A stretch of 12,361 nt of DNA, taken from the NCBI GenBank assembly GCA_048527645.1, contig DBGFNI010000159.1, positions 1 through 12,361 on the forward strand. The letters run 5' to 3'. Every line of letters begins with the position of its first letter. The first letter of the stretch is position 1. This document shows, in pieces, positions 1 through 7,128 of this stretch. The position numbers were made by a program, and so were the translations under genes. The stretch is from HGM12669 sp048527645 (GTDB taxonomy: Bacteria; Bacillota; Clostridia; Oscillospirales; CAG-272). The notes under the pieces are model-generated. The model saw only the letters and a program-made list of their open reading frames with translations. It had not been told where the DNA came from and made no database searches.

Positions 1-1
1 G

Positions 2-178
2 GCGCAGACCGGTCCCGATCAGGTCTCGCCAGCATCGGGTGCTTCTCGGATGCAATCTGCCGCGCAGATGCAAGAACCCGAACAGATGCCCTCCCCGGCG
101 CAGGCACAAGCGCCCGCAGAGACGCCGCCCGCGGATGAGCAAGCACAGGCGTCTGCCGCTGTTCCGGCAGAGGACTAA
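2..178 (+). CDS. C-terminal 58 residues of a Pro/Ala/Gln-rich protein (5'-partial)
   Basis: The frame is open from the window edge and ends at TAA 176-178. The 58 visible residues are low complexity: Ala, Gln, Pro, Glu and Ser dominate, with repeated AQ, QA, PA and MQ motifs and no hydrophobic segment. This looks like a disordered tail rather than a folded domain. The stop lies 5 nt before the start of the SpoIID-like gene, so the two are probably co-transcribed. Gln/Pro-rich tails occur in spore coat and LysM-type morphogenetic proteins, which would suit the neighbours, but the domain that would identify the protein lies outside the window. That link is inference only. Confidence 0.6.
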   Translation, partial: AQTGPDQVSPASGASRMQSAAQMQEPEQMPSPAQAQAPAETPPADEQAQASAAVPAED

Positions 179-183
179 ACGGG

Positions 184-1566
184 ATGCCGCCTGTGACGCC
201 GGTCATCCCGGCAAATGTAACCGTTCATCTGGGTCCGCCGAATGCAAACGCGGAAAACGTCACCGTTTCCTTTCCCGATTATATCAAAAATGTCGCCTCC
301 AGCGAGATCTATCCCACATGGCCGGAGAGCGCGCTGCGCGCCAACATTTACGCGCAGATTTCCTTTGCGCTCAACCGTATTTATACCGAGTATTACCGCA
401 GCCGCGGCTACGATTTTGACATCACCAATTCCACGGCTTATGACCAGAGCTTTGTCAAGGATCGCGACATCTTTTCCAATATCAGCGACATCGTGGACGA
501 AATCTTCAACACCTATCTGGCGCGGCCGGGCTTTGTCGAGCCGTTCTTTGCGCAGTATTGCGACGGCATCGAGGTCACCTGCGAGGGGCTGTCCCAATGG
601 GGCTCGGTGGAGCTGGCAAACCGCGGATACACCCCCTATGAAATTCTGCAATACTATTTCGGCGACGATATCAATATCATCACGGATGTCCCCGTGCAGA
701 ACATCACTGCCTCCCAGCCGCTTGTCCCGCTGCGCGTCGGCTCTGTCGGCAACGCTGTCAAAAGCATTCAGATCCGTCTGAACCGTATCTCACAGAATTA
801 TCCCGCGATCCCCAAAATATCTAACGTCAACGGCATTTTTGACAACAGCACAGAGCAGGCGGTGAAGACCTTTCAGCGCATTTTCGGTCTTACGCCCGAC
901 GGTGTGGTCGGCAAAGCGACCTGGTATCAAATTCAGTTCATTTATAATGCGGTCAAGCGCCTCAACGAGCTGAACTCCGAGGGGCTGACCCTCGAAGAAA
1001 TCCCCACGCAGTTCCCGCAGGTTTTGCGCTTGGGCGACAGCAACGAATATGTGCGGATTCTCCAATATTTGCTCTCCTATCTTTCCACCTATGACGCTTC
1101 CATCCCGCCGGTGCAAATCGACGGTGTGTTCGGCACGGAAACAGAAAACGCCGTTAAAGCCGTGCAAAGGCAGTACGGTCTGCCGGAGGACGGCGTGGTC
1201 GGCGAGTTGACCTGGAAGGTGATTTATGATCAGTATCTGGGCATTATCCGCTCTCTGCCGTATACGGTTTCGCTCAACACGCCCATTGCCTATCCCGGCT
1301 ATTCGCTGTCAGAGGGGAGCACCGGCGATTATGTTCTGCTGCTGCAGGAATATATGAATATTCTCAGCGACATCTACCCCGAGATCGCCCCACTTCCCGT
1401 CACCGGCGTGTTTGCGACGCTGACGCGGAACAATGTGCTCGCCTTTCAGCGGCTGGAGGGACTGGAGCAAACCGGCGTTGTTGACGAGGCAACCTGGAAT
1501 GCACTGGCGCAGACCGCCTCGGATATTCTCAACGGCAACATTCGCGCCGACGGCCAATACGCATAG
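184..1566 (+). CDS. SpoIID-like protein with three peptidoglycan-binding repeats
   Basis: A 460-aa protein. Residues about 12-165 resemble a diverged SpoIID/LytB domain. WPESALRANIYAQISFAL (45-62) matches the SpoIID segment 'P-x-E-A-L-K-A-Q-A-x-A-x-R-T-Y-A' that carries the catalytic Glu (here E48). GLSQWGS (135-141) matches the SpoIID 'G-x-S-Q-W-G' motif and follows a Cys pair (C126, C133) placed like the zinc-binding cysteines of SpoIID. Three PG_binding_1-like repeats follow at about 182-252, 279-349 and 375-445, each ending in DGVVG.TW or a close variant. SpoIID enzymes trim peptidoglycan stem-less glycans during spore formation; these repeats bind peptidoglycan. No signal peptide or membrane segment is visible, which fits a protein made in the mother cell and deposited on the forespore, though that is inference. 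The ATG at 184 has AGAGG about 10 nt upstream. The gene is followed by a second peptidoglycan-binding protein. Confidence 0.75.
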   Translation: MPPVTPVIPANVTVHLGPPNANAENVTVSFPDYIKNVASSEIYPTWPESALRANIYAQISFALNRIYTEYYRSRGYDFDITNSTAYDQSFVKDRDIFSNISDIVDEIFNTYLARPGFVEPFFAQYCDGIEVTCEGLSQWGSVELANRGYTPYEILQYYFGDDINIITDVPVQNITASQPLVPLRVGSVGNAVKSIQIRLNRISQNYPAIPKISNVNGIFDNSTEQAVKTFQRIFGLTPDGVVGKATWYQIQFIYNAVKRLNELNSEGLTLEEIPTQFPQVLRLGDSNEYVRILQYLLSYLSTYDASIPPVQIDGVFGTETENAVKAVQRQYGLPEDGVVGELTWKVIYDQYLGIIRSLPYTVSLNTPIAYPGYSLSEGSTGDYVLLLQEYMNILSDIYPEIAPLPVTGVFATLTRNNVLAFQRLEGLEQTGVVDEATWNALAQTASDILNGNIRADGQYA

Positions 1567-1613
1567 CGCGTGCCGACTCCATCCGCTTTTCGCAAACAGG
1601 AGGAACGATACCG

Positions 1614-2228
1614 ATGAATAACCAAGCCGCACAGCCGCCGTCCAACGGCGATGTCTATAATGTCCGAAGCAACCTCAATCCGCAGAACAGCACCGCGGCG
1701 CTGCAATCATATCTGCGCACCATTTCCCGCTTCAATCCCGCTATCCCGCCCATCACCGTAGACGGCATCTACGGGCCGGAAACGCAAAATGCCATCGAGA
1801 TTTTTCAGCGCGTATACCACATCCCGACCGGGCAGGATGATACGGACTATCTGACATGGATCGCGGCAAGGGATGTGGCAAACCGCTACACTTACCGTGT
1901 TGCGCCGGGCAACGTACTGATCCCCGTGCCGCGCCGTGACGCCCTGGTCGCGCTCTCCCGCTCACCGCAGTTTATCACCCTGCTGCAGCTGATGCTCAAT
2001 ACCATCGCGCAGACCTATCCCGATCTCCCCGTGCTCGCGCTGGACGGCGTCTGGTCGGAGCAGCTGCTTGCGAACATCAACCAGTTGAATATCCTGTTCA
2101 ACCGTCCGCCCGTACGCGAGCTGGACGGTCCCACCTGGGATGTTCTTGCTTTCGCATACAACAATGCCGTCACCGAGCAATATCCCGAAACGGCATATAC
2201 CGGGAATATATACGAAAGTCAGCCGTAG
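1614..2228 (+). CDS. Peptidoglycan-binding repeat protein
   Basis: A 204-aa protein made of two PG_binding_1-like repeats at about 12-85 and 105-178. The first is the better conserved (ITVDGIYGPETQNAIEIFQ, then LTWIAARD). The second is degenerate: LALDGVWSEQ is kept but the usual GP.T.. motif is lost. No catalytic domain, signal peptide or membrane span is visible. The start is well supported by AGGAGGA at 1598-1604, 9 nt before the ATG. It lies 47 nt after the SpoIID-like gene on the same strand and ends just before a terminator, so it is probably the last gene of this unit. A structural or targeting role at spore or cell-wall peptidoglycan is likely; the exact role is unknown. Confidence 0.75.
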   Translation: MNNQAAQPPSNGDVYNVRSNLNPQNSTAALQSYLRTISRFNPAIPPITVDGIYGPETQNAIEIFQRVYHIPTGQDDTDYLTWIAARDVANRYTYRVAPGNVLIPVPRRDALVALSRSPQFITLLQLMLNTIAQTYPDLPVLALDGVWSEQLLANINQLNILFNRPPVRELDGPTWDVLAFAYNNAVTEQYPETAYTGNIYESQP

Positions 2229-2245
2229 CAGTTCGGAAAAGCATA

Positions 2246-2291
2246 AAGCGGCGAACCTGTCACCCCGCCCCGGGGCGCAGGTTCGCCGCTT
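2246..2291. terminator. Strong, probably bidirectional intrinsic terminator
   Basis: A perfect 14-bp stem (AAGCGGCGAACCTG at 2246-2259 pairs with 2278-2291). Its 18-nt loop contains a further CCCCG/CGGGG hairpin. It lies between two convergent genes, ending at 2228 (+) and 2303 (-). The plus-strand exit is moderately T-rich (TGTTCTGTCT) and the minus-strand exit reads TATGCTTTTCC, so it could stop transcription from both sides. Confidence 0.8.
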
Positions 2292-2302
2292 GTTCTGTCT
2301 GC

Positions 2303-2458
2303 TCAAAGCCCTGCCGCAATGAAAATCAGCACCAGCAGCAGTGCCGACGCGCAGAAAATCACCGCGTCCGCCGCCCGGACAGACATTCTCACATGCCGGT
2401 ACAGTCCCGCGCCGCGGGGGCAATGCTGTTGATCTTGTTCCGAAAGTTTTTTCTCCAT
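2303..2458 (-). CDS. Small single-span membrane protein (51 aa)
   Basis: A 51-aa protein starting MEKKLSEQ. The N-terminal half is polar and ends in a basic stretch (YRHVRMSVRAAD). The C-terminal 20 residues are hydrophobic (VIFCASALLLVLIFIAAGL) and form one membrane span that ends almost at the stop. The positive-inside rule suggests the N-terminus is cytoplasmic. The ATG at 2456-2458 was preferred over a longer frame reaching 2548 because GGAGAG lies 4 nt upstream of it and the extension would overlap mglC. It begins 46 nt after the mglC stop on the same strand and may share its transcript. I do not recognise a family. Other possibilities are a cryptic toxin-like peptide or a non-coding stretch, but the good RBS and clear membrane span favour a real gene. 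Confidence 0.55.
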   Translation of the reverse strand: MEKKLSEQDQQHCPRGAGLYRHVRMSVRAADAVIFCASALLLVLIFIAAGL

Positions 2459-2504
2459 CTTTCTCTCCGTTCCGTGGCGCTTTCCGTTCACCCGTTCCGG
2501 TGCT

Positions 2505-3590
2505 TTAACGGCGCGCCAGATATTTTCGCATATCAATGGCACAGGCAATCAGAATAATCAAACCTTTAATAATATAAAGCATGTTTGCCGAAACCGATAG
2601 AAAATTCAGCCCGACAAAAATAATTTGCAATAGCAAAACGCCGATCACGATTCCGCTGATTTTTCCCGTGCCGCCGACAAAGGACACCCCGCCGATGACG
2701 CAGGCGGCGATGGCGTCGCTTTCATAGTTGAGTCCGGTATTTGCAGAGCAGGAAGCAATGCGCGCCCCCTCGATAAAGCCCGTGATCGCATACATCATCC
2801 CTGCCAACACAAACACCAGCACAATCGTGCGGAACACGTTGACGCCCGACACGTTTGCCGCCTCCTCGTTAGAGCCCACCGCAAACATGTTTTTTCCGAA
2901 AGTTGTCTTGTTCCAGATGATCCACATCAGCAAGGTCAAAACAGCGGAATACAGCACATATTTCGGCACTGCCACACCGCCCAGCGTAAACAGTGTGCCG
3001 CGGATAAATCTCGTGTATGAGGGGTCCAGCCCCGACAGCGTCTGCCCGTTGTTGGTGCCGATCATCAGATACATCAGAACCGCCCCGAACAGAATCAGCT
3101 GGGTAGACAGGGTCACGATGAAGGGATGCAGCTTGAATTTCGCCACGAAAAAGCCGTTCACCAAGCCGACCAGCGCCCCCACCGCCAAAAGAATCAGCAG
3201 CACCAAAGCTAAATTCAACACCGGCAGATCGGGAAACATTTTGTTGGGGTATCCCGGCATCTGCAGCAGCGACGCCGCAATGCAGGCGGTCAGCCCCACA
3301 CATCTGCCCGCGGAGATGTCCGTCCCGGTCAGAACGATCGCGCCCCCGATTCCCAGTGCGATCGGCAGCTTTGCCGCGGTCAGCGAAATCATATTCACAA
3401 TGGAAGACATGGTCACAAAGCCGGGCTCCCGGAACGCAATAAAAATCACGACAATCGCGATGACAATATACATCGCGTTGTTAAACAGCACATCCGTCAC
3501 GGCACGGCGCTTTTCCGCGGGAGATTTTTCGCGAAACTGTGCAAGCCTTCGCTTCAGCCCCCGACAGGGCATCCGATCATTTTGAGTCAT
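2505..3590 (-). CDS. mglC: MglC-type galactose/methyl-galactoside ABC transporter permease
   Basis: A 361-aa polytopic membrane protein of the BPD_transp_2 (RbsC/MglC) family. After a basic cytoplasmic N-terminus (about 1-35) come repeated hydrophobic spans. Family signatures seen here include ALGIGGAIVLTGTDISAGR (about 78-96), WNKTTFGKNMFAVGSNEEAA (cytoplasmic loop with the EAA-like motif that contacts the ATPase), VSGVNVF, and DAIAACVIGGVSFVGGTGK. These match E. coli MglC closely, more so than RbsC. The protein would form the membrane channel for a periplasmic- or lipoprotein-captured sugar, powered by MglA. Start: ATG at 3588-3590 with AGGAGAAAGG just upstream. Normally mglA precedes mglC; here the IS edge lies 13 nt upstream of the start, so the ATPase and binding-protein genes are missing from this side. 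Expression may depend on read-through from the co-oriented IS. Confidence 0.9.
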   Translation of the reverse strand: MTQNDRMPCRGLKRRLAQFREKSPAEKRRAVTDVLFNNAMYIVIAIVVIFIAFREPGFVTMSSIVNMISLTAAKLPIALGIGGAIVLTGTDISAGRCVGLTACIAASLLQMPGYPNKMFPDLPVLNLALVLLILLAVGALVGLVNGFFVAKFKLHPFIVTLSTQLILFGAVLMYLMIGTNNGQTLSGLDPSYTRFIRGTLFTLGGVAVPKYVLYSAVLTLLMWIIWNKTTFGKNMFAVGSNEEAANVSGVNVFRTIVLVFVLAGMMYAITGFIEGARIASCSANTGLNYESDAIAACVIGGVSFVGGTGKISGIVIGVLLLQIIFVGLNFLSVSANMLYIIKGLIILIACAIDMRKYLARR

Positions 3591-3603
3591 TTTCCTTTCT
3601 CCT

Positions 3604-3626
3604 ATAAAAAGTCAAGTAGTAATTAA
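3604..3626 (+). repeat. IS end inverted repeat, mglC side
   Basis: It reads ATAAAAAGTCAAGTAG followed by TAATTAA. Its reverse complement matches 5053-5075 with three mismatches. Found by comparing the two flanks of the transposase. Confidence 0.75.
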
Positions 3627-3645
3627 CTAACTTGCTGTATTTTTT

Positions 3646-3724
3646 GAGGGTGAAACCCTCATATTTACTAAACAGCATAGAATATTTGAGTTGTCAAGGG
3701 CAAAAGCGTAGCGCCCCTTGACAA
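3646..3724. other. Structured non-coding end downstream of the transposase
   Basis: Two hairpins lie in the transposase-downstream end of the IS. GAGGGT (3646-3651) pairs with ACCCTC (3655-3660) over a 3-nt loop. TTGTCAAGGG (3691-3700) pairs perfectly with CCCTTGACAA (3715-3724). An outer TGCTGT/ACAGCA pair (3634-3639 with 3672-3677) encloses the first hairpin. Neither hairpin is followed by a T-run on the transposase strand, so they do not look like ordinary terminators; they may be recombinase or RNA recognition structures. Confidence 0.45.
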
Positions 3725-3734
3725 GGAAAATAGG

Positions 3735-4835
3735 CTATGCTACATTAGATTTTTTCATAAGTTCGGGATTAAACGCTTCTCTGTTGTTTAACATTGCAAA
3801 TATAATTCTTGCAACTTTTCTCGTTAATGCTATAATTGCTCTTCCCGAACCTTTAGACACCTTCATTGTTTGATAGTCCTTCATTAGTTTCCATTCCGAT
3901 GTTTTTTGCGGTTGCCTAATTATTCCCATTGCTACTTGCACAAATGCCGTTCTTAATTCTTGCGGACCTCGTTTCGTGATGTGTCCCATATGAACTGTAT
4001 CGGCTGAATTGTGAACACTCGGCACTATCCCCAAATACGATGAAAACTTTTTGAAATCTCCACCAAATCGTTCGATGTTTGCTGTATACGATGCTATTGT
4101 TGTTGCTCCCACAAAACCTATTCCCGGCATCGTCATTAGCAACTCTACATCTTCATTTCCTTTTGTCATTTCTTTAATTTGTTCCTCTAACCTCTTGACT
4201 TGTGCATAAATATCGTCTAAAATATTTAATGTCACCTCAAGTGACGAGGCAGTGAATTGTGAGAAGTAGTGTTCCGCGAGAACGGTTATCAATTCCTGCC
4301 TTTTCTTTTTGCTTTGAAATTGTGCTGCTGTTGTTTCAATTCCATAGCCTAAAAGCATTCCATGAATTTGATTTTTGATCTTCACGGTGCTGGAAACAAG
4401 TATGCTTCTTGTTTTCAGCATTCTTCTTATCTCTTCACTGGTCTGGTCACAAAGATGTGATTCCGGCAACATATCCTTTGACAGATAGAATGCCAATGTT
4501 GCCGCATCGTTTGCATCTGTTTTCTTTGTGCTCATTGTTATTACCTTAAACTTGCTTGTATTTACGACCAACACGCAGAAGCCTTCTGCTTCCATTTTGT
4601 TTTTGAAGTATCTTGCGTTGCCGGTTGCTTCAACCGCAAGTTCAATTCTACATTCTTCTTCATTCTCTATTGCATGAAGTTTTTTGCAAAACAGTTTGTA
4701 TCCCTGTTCGTCTGTTTTAAAAACATCTGTCAAGTACACTTCCCCTGTTTCTTCGCTTATTGCGTGTACCGTAAATTGCAGTTTGTGCAAATCTACTCCT
4801 ACGCAAAGTCGTGGTAATTCGTTTGTTTTTCTCAT
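3735..4835 (-). CDS. IS110-family transposase (DEDD/serine recombinase)
   Basis: A 366-aa protein. The N-terminal RuvC-like DEDD domain shows CVGVDLHK (D15), VEATGNA (E69) and KKTDANDA (D107, D110). A coiled region follows at about 205-230. The C-terminal Transposase_20 domain has MTMPGIGFVGATTIASY and then LGIVPSVHNSAD, where S277 sits at the position of the family's catalytic serine. HITKRGPQELR follows, as is typical of the family. IS110 recombinases insert elements without classical terminal cleavage and, in studied members, are guided by an element-encoded bridge RNA. I chose the ATG at 4833-4835 because family members begin shortly before the VGVD motif and GGGAG lies 9 nt upstream. A longer frame starting at 4934 would add 33 untypical residues. 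All key residues are present and the frame is intact, so the element may be active. Confidence 0.92.
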   Translation of the reverse strand: MRKTNELPRLCVGVDLHKLQFTVHAISEETGEVYLTDVFKTDEQGYKLFCKKLHAIENEEECRIELAVEATGNARYFKNKMEAEGFCVLVVNTSKFKVITMSTKKTDANDAATLAFYLSKDMLPESHLCDQTSEEIRRMLKTRSILVSSTVKIKNQIHGMLLGYGIETTAAQFQSKKKRQELITVLAEHYFSQFTASSLEVTLNILDDIYAQVKRLEEQIKEMTKGNEDVELLMTMPGIGFVGATTIASYTANIERFGGDFKKFSSYLGIVPSVHNSADTVHMGHITKRGPQELRTAFVQVAMGIIRQPQKTSEWKLMKDYQTMKVSKGSGRAIIALTRKVARIIFAMLNNREAFNPELMKKSNVA

Positions 4836-5052
4836 AACTTCAAACTCCCTTGTTGTTTTTTCAGCAAGACAGTTTCTGTTTGACAATCCGAGCCAATCTC
4901 CTATCCGATCTGACATTTCTGCCGACCACTGCATGATTCGATCCTAACCCTTCATTCTCCTTTTCGATCTCGAAGACCATTAAAAATGTCGAATTAGTAT
5001 CTACTCTGTCTTCCTGTTATCTTTATCATAACACAAAAACAGAGTTCTCGGA
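4836..5052 (-). ncRNA. Candidate bridge-RNA region in the transposase-upstream IS end
   Basis: IS110-group elements encode a bridge RNA in the non-coding end upstream of the transposase (established for IS621 and relatives). Here the region holds a two-tier hairpin. ACTCTGT (5003-5009) pairs with ACAGAGT (5039-5045) and, inside an asymmetric internal loop, TGTTAT (5015-5020) pairs with ATAACA (5028-5033). A stem with an internal loop is the layout expected of a target- or donor-binding loop. The loop-to-target pairing was not established, and elements with inverted repeats (IS1111 type) may carry the RNA at the other end instead. Confidence 0.35.
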
Positions 5053-5075
5053 TTTATTACCACTTAACTTTTTAT
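5053..5075 (-). repeat. IS end inverted repeat, phage side
   Basis: On the minus strand it reads ATAAAAAGTTAAGTGG followed by TAATAAA. It matches the opposite IS end at 20 of 23 positions. Confidence 0.75.
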
Positions 5076-5078
5076 CAT

Positions 5079-5090
5079 ACCTCCTTTCAT
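5079..5090 (-). promoter_or_regulatory. Orphan ribosome-binding site left at the IS junction
   Basis: After the xkdS stop the minus strand reads GCTAATGAAAGGAGGTATG and then enters the IS. AAAGGAGG is an excellent Shine-Dalgarno sequence, but the only ATG after it is 1 nt away, and that frame meets a stop after three codons, inside the IS end. It most likely belonged to the next phage gene, whose coding region is no longer here. Confidence 0.5.
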
Positions 5091-5107
5091 TAGCAGGCCG
5101 GCGCAGC

Positions 5108-5515
5108 TCATTCCGATATGCTCCAGGCTGCATGCACACATCCGTAAACGGTGCTCACCTCAAAGGTGCAATACAGGCAGTCTGTCTCGTTCCGAAAAGA
5201 AAAATTCTGAACCGAAACAATCCTCTCATCCTTGAGCAGCGCTTCGCGAATCAAAATCGGCGTCATCGCCTGCACATAGATCCGATCCTGTCCCGCCAGC
5301 TGCCACAACAGCGATCCATAATCGCCGCCGTAAATCGAAAAGGTCCCCCGCGGCGTGCACAACCGCTTGAAAATTGCCTGCTGCATCACCCCGGCACCCT
5401 CGATCAGCCCGCCGATCTCTCCGCTGTCCGTGCGAAAACGGTAAGTGCGGTCCGCCTCTCCCCTCTTGGTCAGATAGGCATGTCCGACTTTGCCATTGTT
5501 GTTATCGGGTAGCAT
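5108..5515 (-). CDS. xkdS: XkdS-like baseplate protein (DUF2634, gp25-like)
   Basis: A 135-aa protein. The core fits the DUF2634/XkdS pattern: TYRFRTDSGEIGGLIEGAGVMQQAIFKRL (about 24-52), then a YGGDYGSLLWQLAG segment, EALLKDERIVSVQNFSF and FEVSTVYG near the C-terminus. Related gp25-type proteins form the inner baseplate wedge that starts sheath assembly in contractile tails. The ATG at 5513-5515 has AAGGAGA 5 nt upstream. The protein ends a few residues after the conserved TVYG, so it looks complete. It lies 18 nt after xkdQ. Normally a DUF2577 gene sits between these two and the baseplate J gene follows; here the former is absent and the IS replaces the latter. Confidence 0.8.
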   Translation of the reverse strand: MLPDNNNGKVGHAYLTKRGEADRTYRFRTDSGEIGGLIEGAGVMQQAIFKRLCTPRGTFSIYGGDYGSLLWQLAGQDRIYVQAMTPILIREALLKDERIVSVQNFSFRNETDCLYCTFEVSTVYGCVHAAWSISE

Positions 5516-5533
5516 GTGTTTCTCCTTTCTTTG

Positions 5534-6481
5534 CTATTGTTTCCGGCACACCAGCTGCATGGTGTGCCCAAATTCGCTGAACAAATGTGTGCAGCTGCTC
5601 ACAGTGTATTTTCCTGCCAGTTTTTCCGAACCGAGCGTAAAATCAAGCGAAATACGCTTTCCTCCCAACACACGCAGATCTCCCACGGCACATGCAATCG
5701 ACGCACGAAAAACCGGCCGCTGCGCCGCTTGCAATATGTTGCGCGCAGCCATCGGCGCACACACCGTGCGGTCGACCGTCCCGTGATACTGCAAAACGCC
5801 CCATTCCGAGATCTTATCGGAGGAGGCGGTCGACGTTTCGTATTGTGATAATGAAGGATTGTACTGTGTCAGACGTACCCTGGTATACACATCCCGGTCA
5901 ATCGAGGTTGAAATCTGCGCACGCGTTACCTCTCCCGCGCGGATGCACACCCCGCTTTCAAAGGTTTCCCGGTCTGACAGGCAAATCCTGCCGTTGTCAC
6001 AATGCAGGATATAACGCTTCCCGCACCCGCGAAAGGTCTCGTCCAGCGCGTTTTCCACTATGTCAAACAGCGTCACACCGTGCTCCACCCGCCTGCCGAT
6101 CAGATACGGTGTCTGTGCGAGATTTCCGGTTTTCAATTGGTATTGGTTGCAGATCCGCTGCAATAGGCCGCTCGCCGTCAGATTCTCATAGACCAGCGTG
6201 TCCTTGTTTTTGAAATATCGCAGTGCGTCATATGCCAATAACGCAACGCGATCCCGGTCCGTTCGCTTCCAGGTAAAAAGATACCCGGCAAAGAACAACT
6301 CACCGCCCGCGTCATACGCAAAAATCTCGTCCCCCGGCGCAAGCGGCAAATACCCGTCGTCCAATGCCTCACATTCCAATCTGCCTGGCGCCCCGCGGGA
6401 AAAACTGTAATACCTTGCCTCACCGCAAAGTATAGGCGTATAGCAGTCTCCCTGATGAAGAATCTGTATTTTCACAATCAT
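5534..6481 (-). CDS. xkdQ: XkdQ/YqbQ-like tail hub protein
   Basis: A 315-aa protein. It follows B. subtilis XkdQ along its length: an N-terminal beta-rich part (GDEIFAYDAGGELFFAGYLF, about 50-69), LLAYDALRYFKNKDTLVYEN, HGVTLFDIVENALDETF, ISTSIDRDVYTRVRL and SEWGVLQYHGTVD. Members of this family form the central hub on which the baseplate is built, comparable to phage gpD/gp27. The start is not settled: ATG at 6479-6481 lies too close to AGGGGG, while GTG at 6473-6475 is 6 nt from it and would give 313 aa. The frame also reads to a TTG at 6488-6490 that overlaps the xkdP stop. The family match does not decide between them. It lies between xkdP and xkdS in the canonical order. Confidence 0.82.
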   Translation of the reverse strand: MIVKIQILHQGDCYTPILCGEARYYSFSRGAPGRLECEALDDGYLPLAPGDEIFAYDAGGELFFAGYLFTWKRTDRDRVALLAYDALRYFKNKDTLVYENLTASGLLQRICNQYQLKTGNLAQTPYLIGRRVEHGVTLFDIVENALDETFRGCGKRYILHCDNGRICLSDRETFESGVCIRAGEVTRAQISTSIDRDVYTRVRLTQYNPSLSQYETSTASSDKISEWGVLQYHGTVDRTVCAPMAARNILQAAQRPVFRASIACAVGDLRVLGGKRISLDFTLGSEKLAGKYTVSSCTHLFSEFGHTMQLVCRKQ

Positions 6482-6486
6482 CCCCC

Positions 6487-7128
6487 TCAATCATCCGACA
6501 CCGTCAGCACCGTCCCCGCCGTCAGTTGGGAAGAAAGTGAAATGCGGGCGGCATTTTCATTGTACAATTCGCTCCATCTGCTGCTGTCACCGTATACCTT
6601 ACGCGCAATGCTTATAAGCGAATCTCCCCCCTGCACCTCGATCCTGTACCGATCTTGCGGCAGGTCATTCTCCGTATATCCGGCAATCGGCGCCGCCGTT
6701 CCCTGCGCCTGACCGTTCTTCCGTGTCTGAACCCCGGCATATTCCGTTAAAAACAGCGTCGCCGAAATGTCCAACCCGTTTGCCGCGTCCTCCGTGATCG
6801 TCATCTCTGAGAGCACCACCGGGATCACCGTAGTAAATAACGGCGTACCGTCATAACTCCTGCGAAACAACGTGAAATAAACCGGCAGTCTGTTTTTTTG
6901 CAGACTTTCAAAATAGGTCAGATATTCCTCCGCACCTTCTCCCCCCGCTTGGTCCTTCTGCGGCAAAAGCACCGTAAACTGCACCGTGCGCAATCCGGCA
7001 CTGCGCATGCGCAGCACCTCCTCGCCGTCCAAAAGCCGCAGCGTTTCATTGCCCATGCTGTTCCGAATGATAATGCTTTTGGGCATCACCGGCATCTGTT
7101 TCCCACCTAAATATAACAGATAGCTCAC
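6487..7128 (-). CDS. xkdP: XkdP-like LysM tail protein
   Basis: A 213-aa protein. The N-terminal region matches XkdP: YLLYLGGKQMPVMPKSIIIRN, then ETLRLLDGEEVLRM and GLRTVQFTVLLPQ. The C-terminus carries one LysM domain at about 160-212, with YRIEVQGGDSLISIARKVYG, then WSELYNENA and LTAGTVLTV. XkdP proteins join the tube end to the baseplate hub, and their LysM domain is thought to hold the hub or touch peptidoglycan. The start is GTG at 7126-7128, which overlaps the preceding stop as GTGA and has AGGAG 10 nt upstream. An internal ATG at 7093-7095 also has a good AGGTGGG, but starting there would lose the YLGG..MPVMP segment that the family conserves. Confidence 0.82.
   Translation of the reverse strand: MSYLLYLGGKQMPVMPKSIIIRNSMGNETLRLLDGEEVLRMRSAGLRTVQFTVLLPQKDQAGGEGAEEYLTYFESLQKNRLPVYFTLFRRSYDGTPLFTTVIPVVLSEMTITEDAANGLDISATLFLTEYAGVQTRKNGQAQGTAAPIAGYTENDLPQDRYRIEVQGGDSLISIARKVYGDSSRWSELYNENAARISLSSQLTAGTVLTVSDD

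Larger units (their letters stand above)
3604..5075 (-). mobile_element. IS110-family insertion sequence, about 1.47 kb
   Basis: The boundaries are set by imperfect inverted repeats at 3604-3626 and 5053-5075 (20 of 23 match) that flank a single IS110-type transposase gene. The element is much more AT-rich than both flanks, which fits recent acquisition. It carries about 130 nt of non-coding DNA after the transposase stop and about 240 nt before the transposase start. Exact ends could shift by a few bases because IS110-type ends are often subterminal and these elements make no obvious target duplication. The element sits directly upstream of the mglC ribosome-binding site and directly after an orphan ribosome-binding site on the phage side. 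Confidence 0.75.

Noticed and set aside
2728..3585. A 285-codon open frame on the plus strand opposite mglC
   Set aside because: It mirrors a clear MglC frame and has no protein family character or RBS. Long antisense frames are common in GC-rich genes.
3691..3724. The 10-bp hairpin after the transposase gene as a rho-independent terminator
   Set aside because: On the transposase strand it is followed by CTCAAATATTC, not a T-run. An IS-end recognition structure is more likely.
4836..4934. A longer transposase start adding 33 residues
   Set aside because: The extension lacks family similarity and its RBS is weak. IS110 proteins start close to the VGVD motif.
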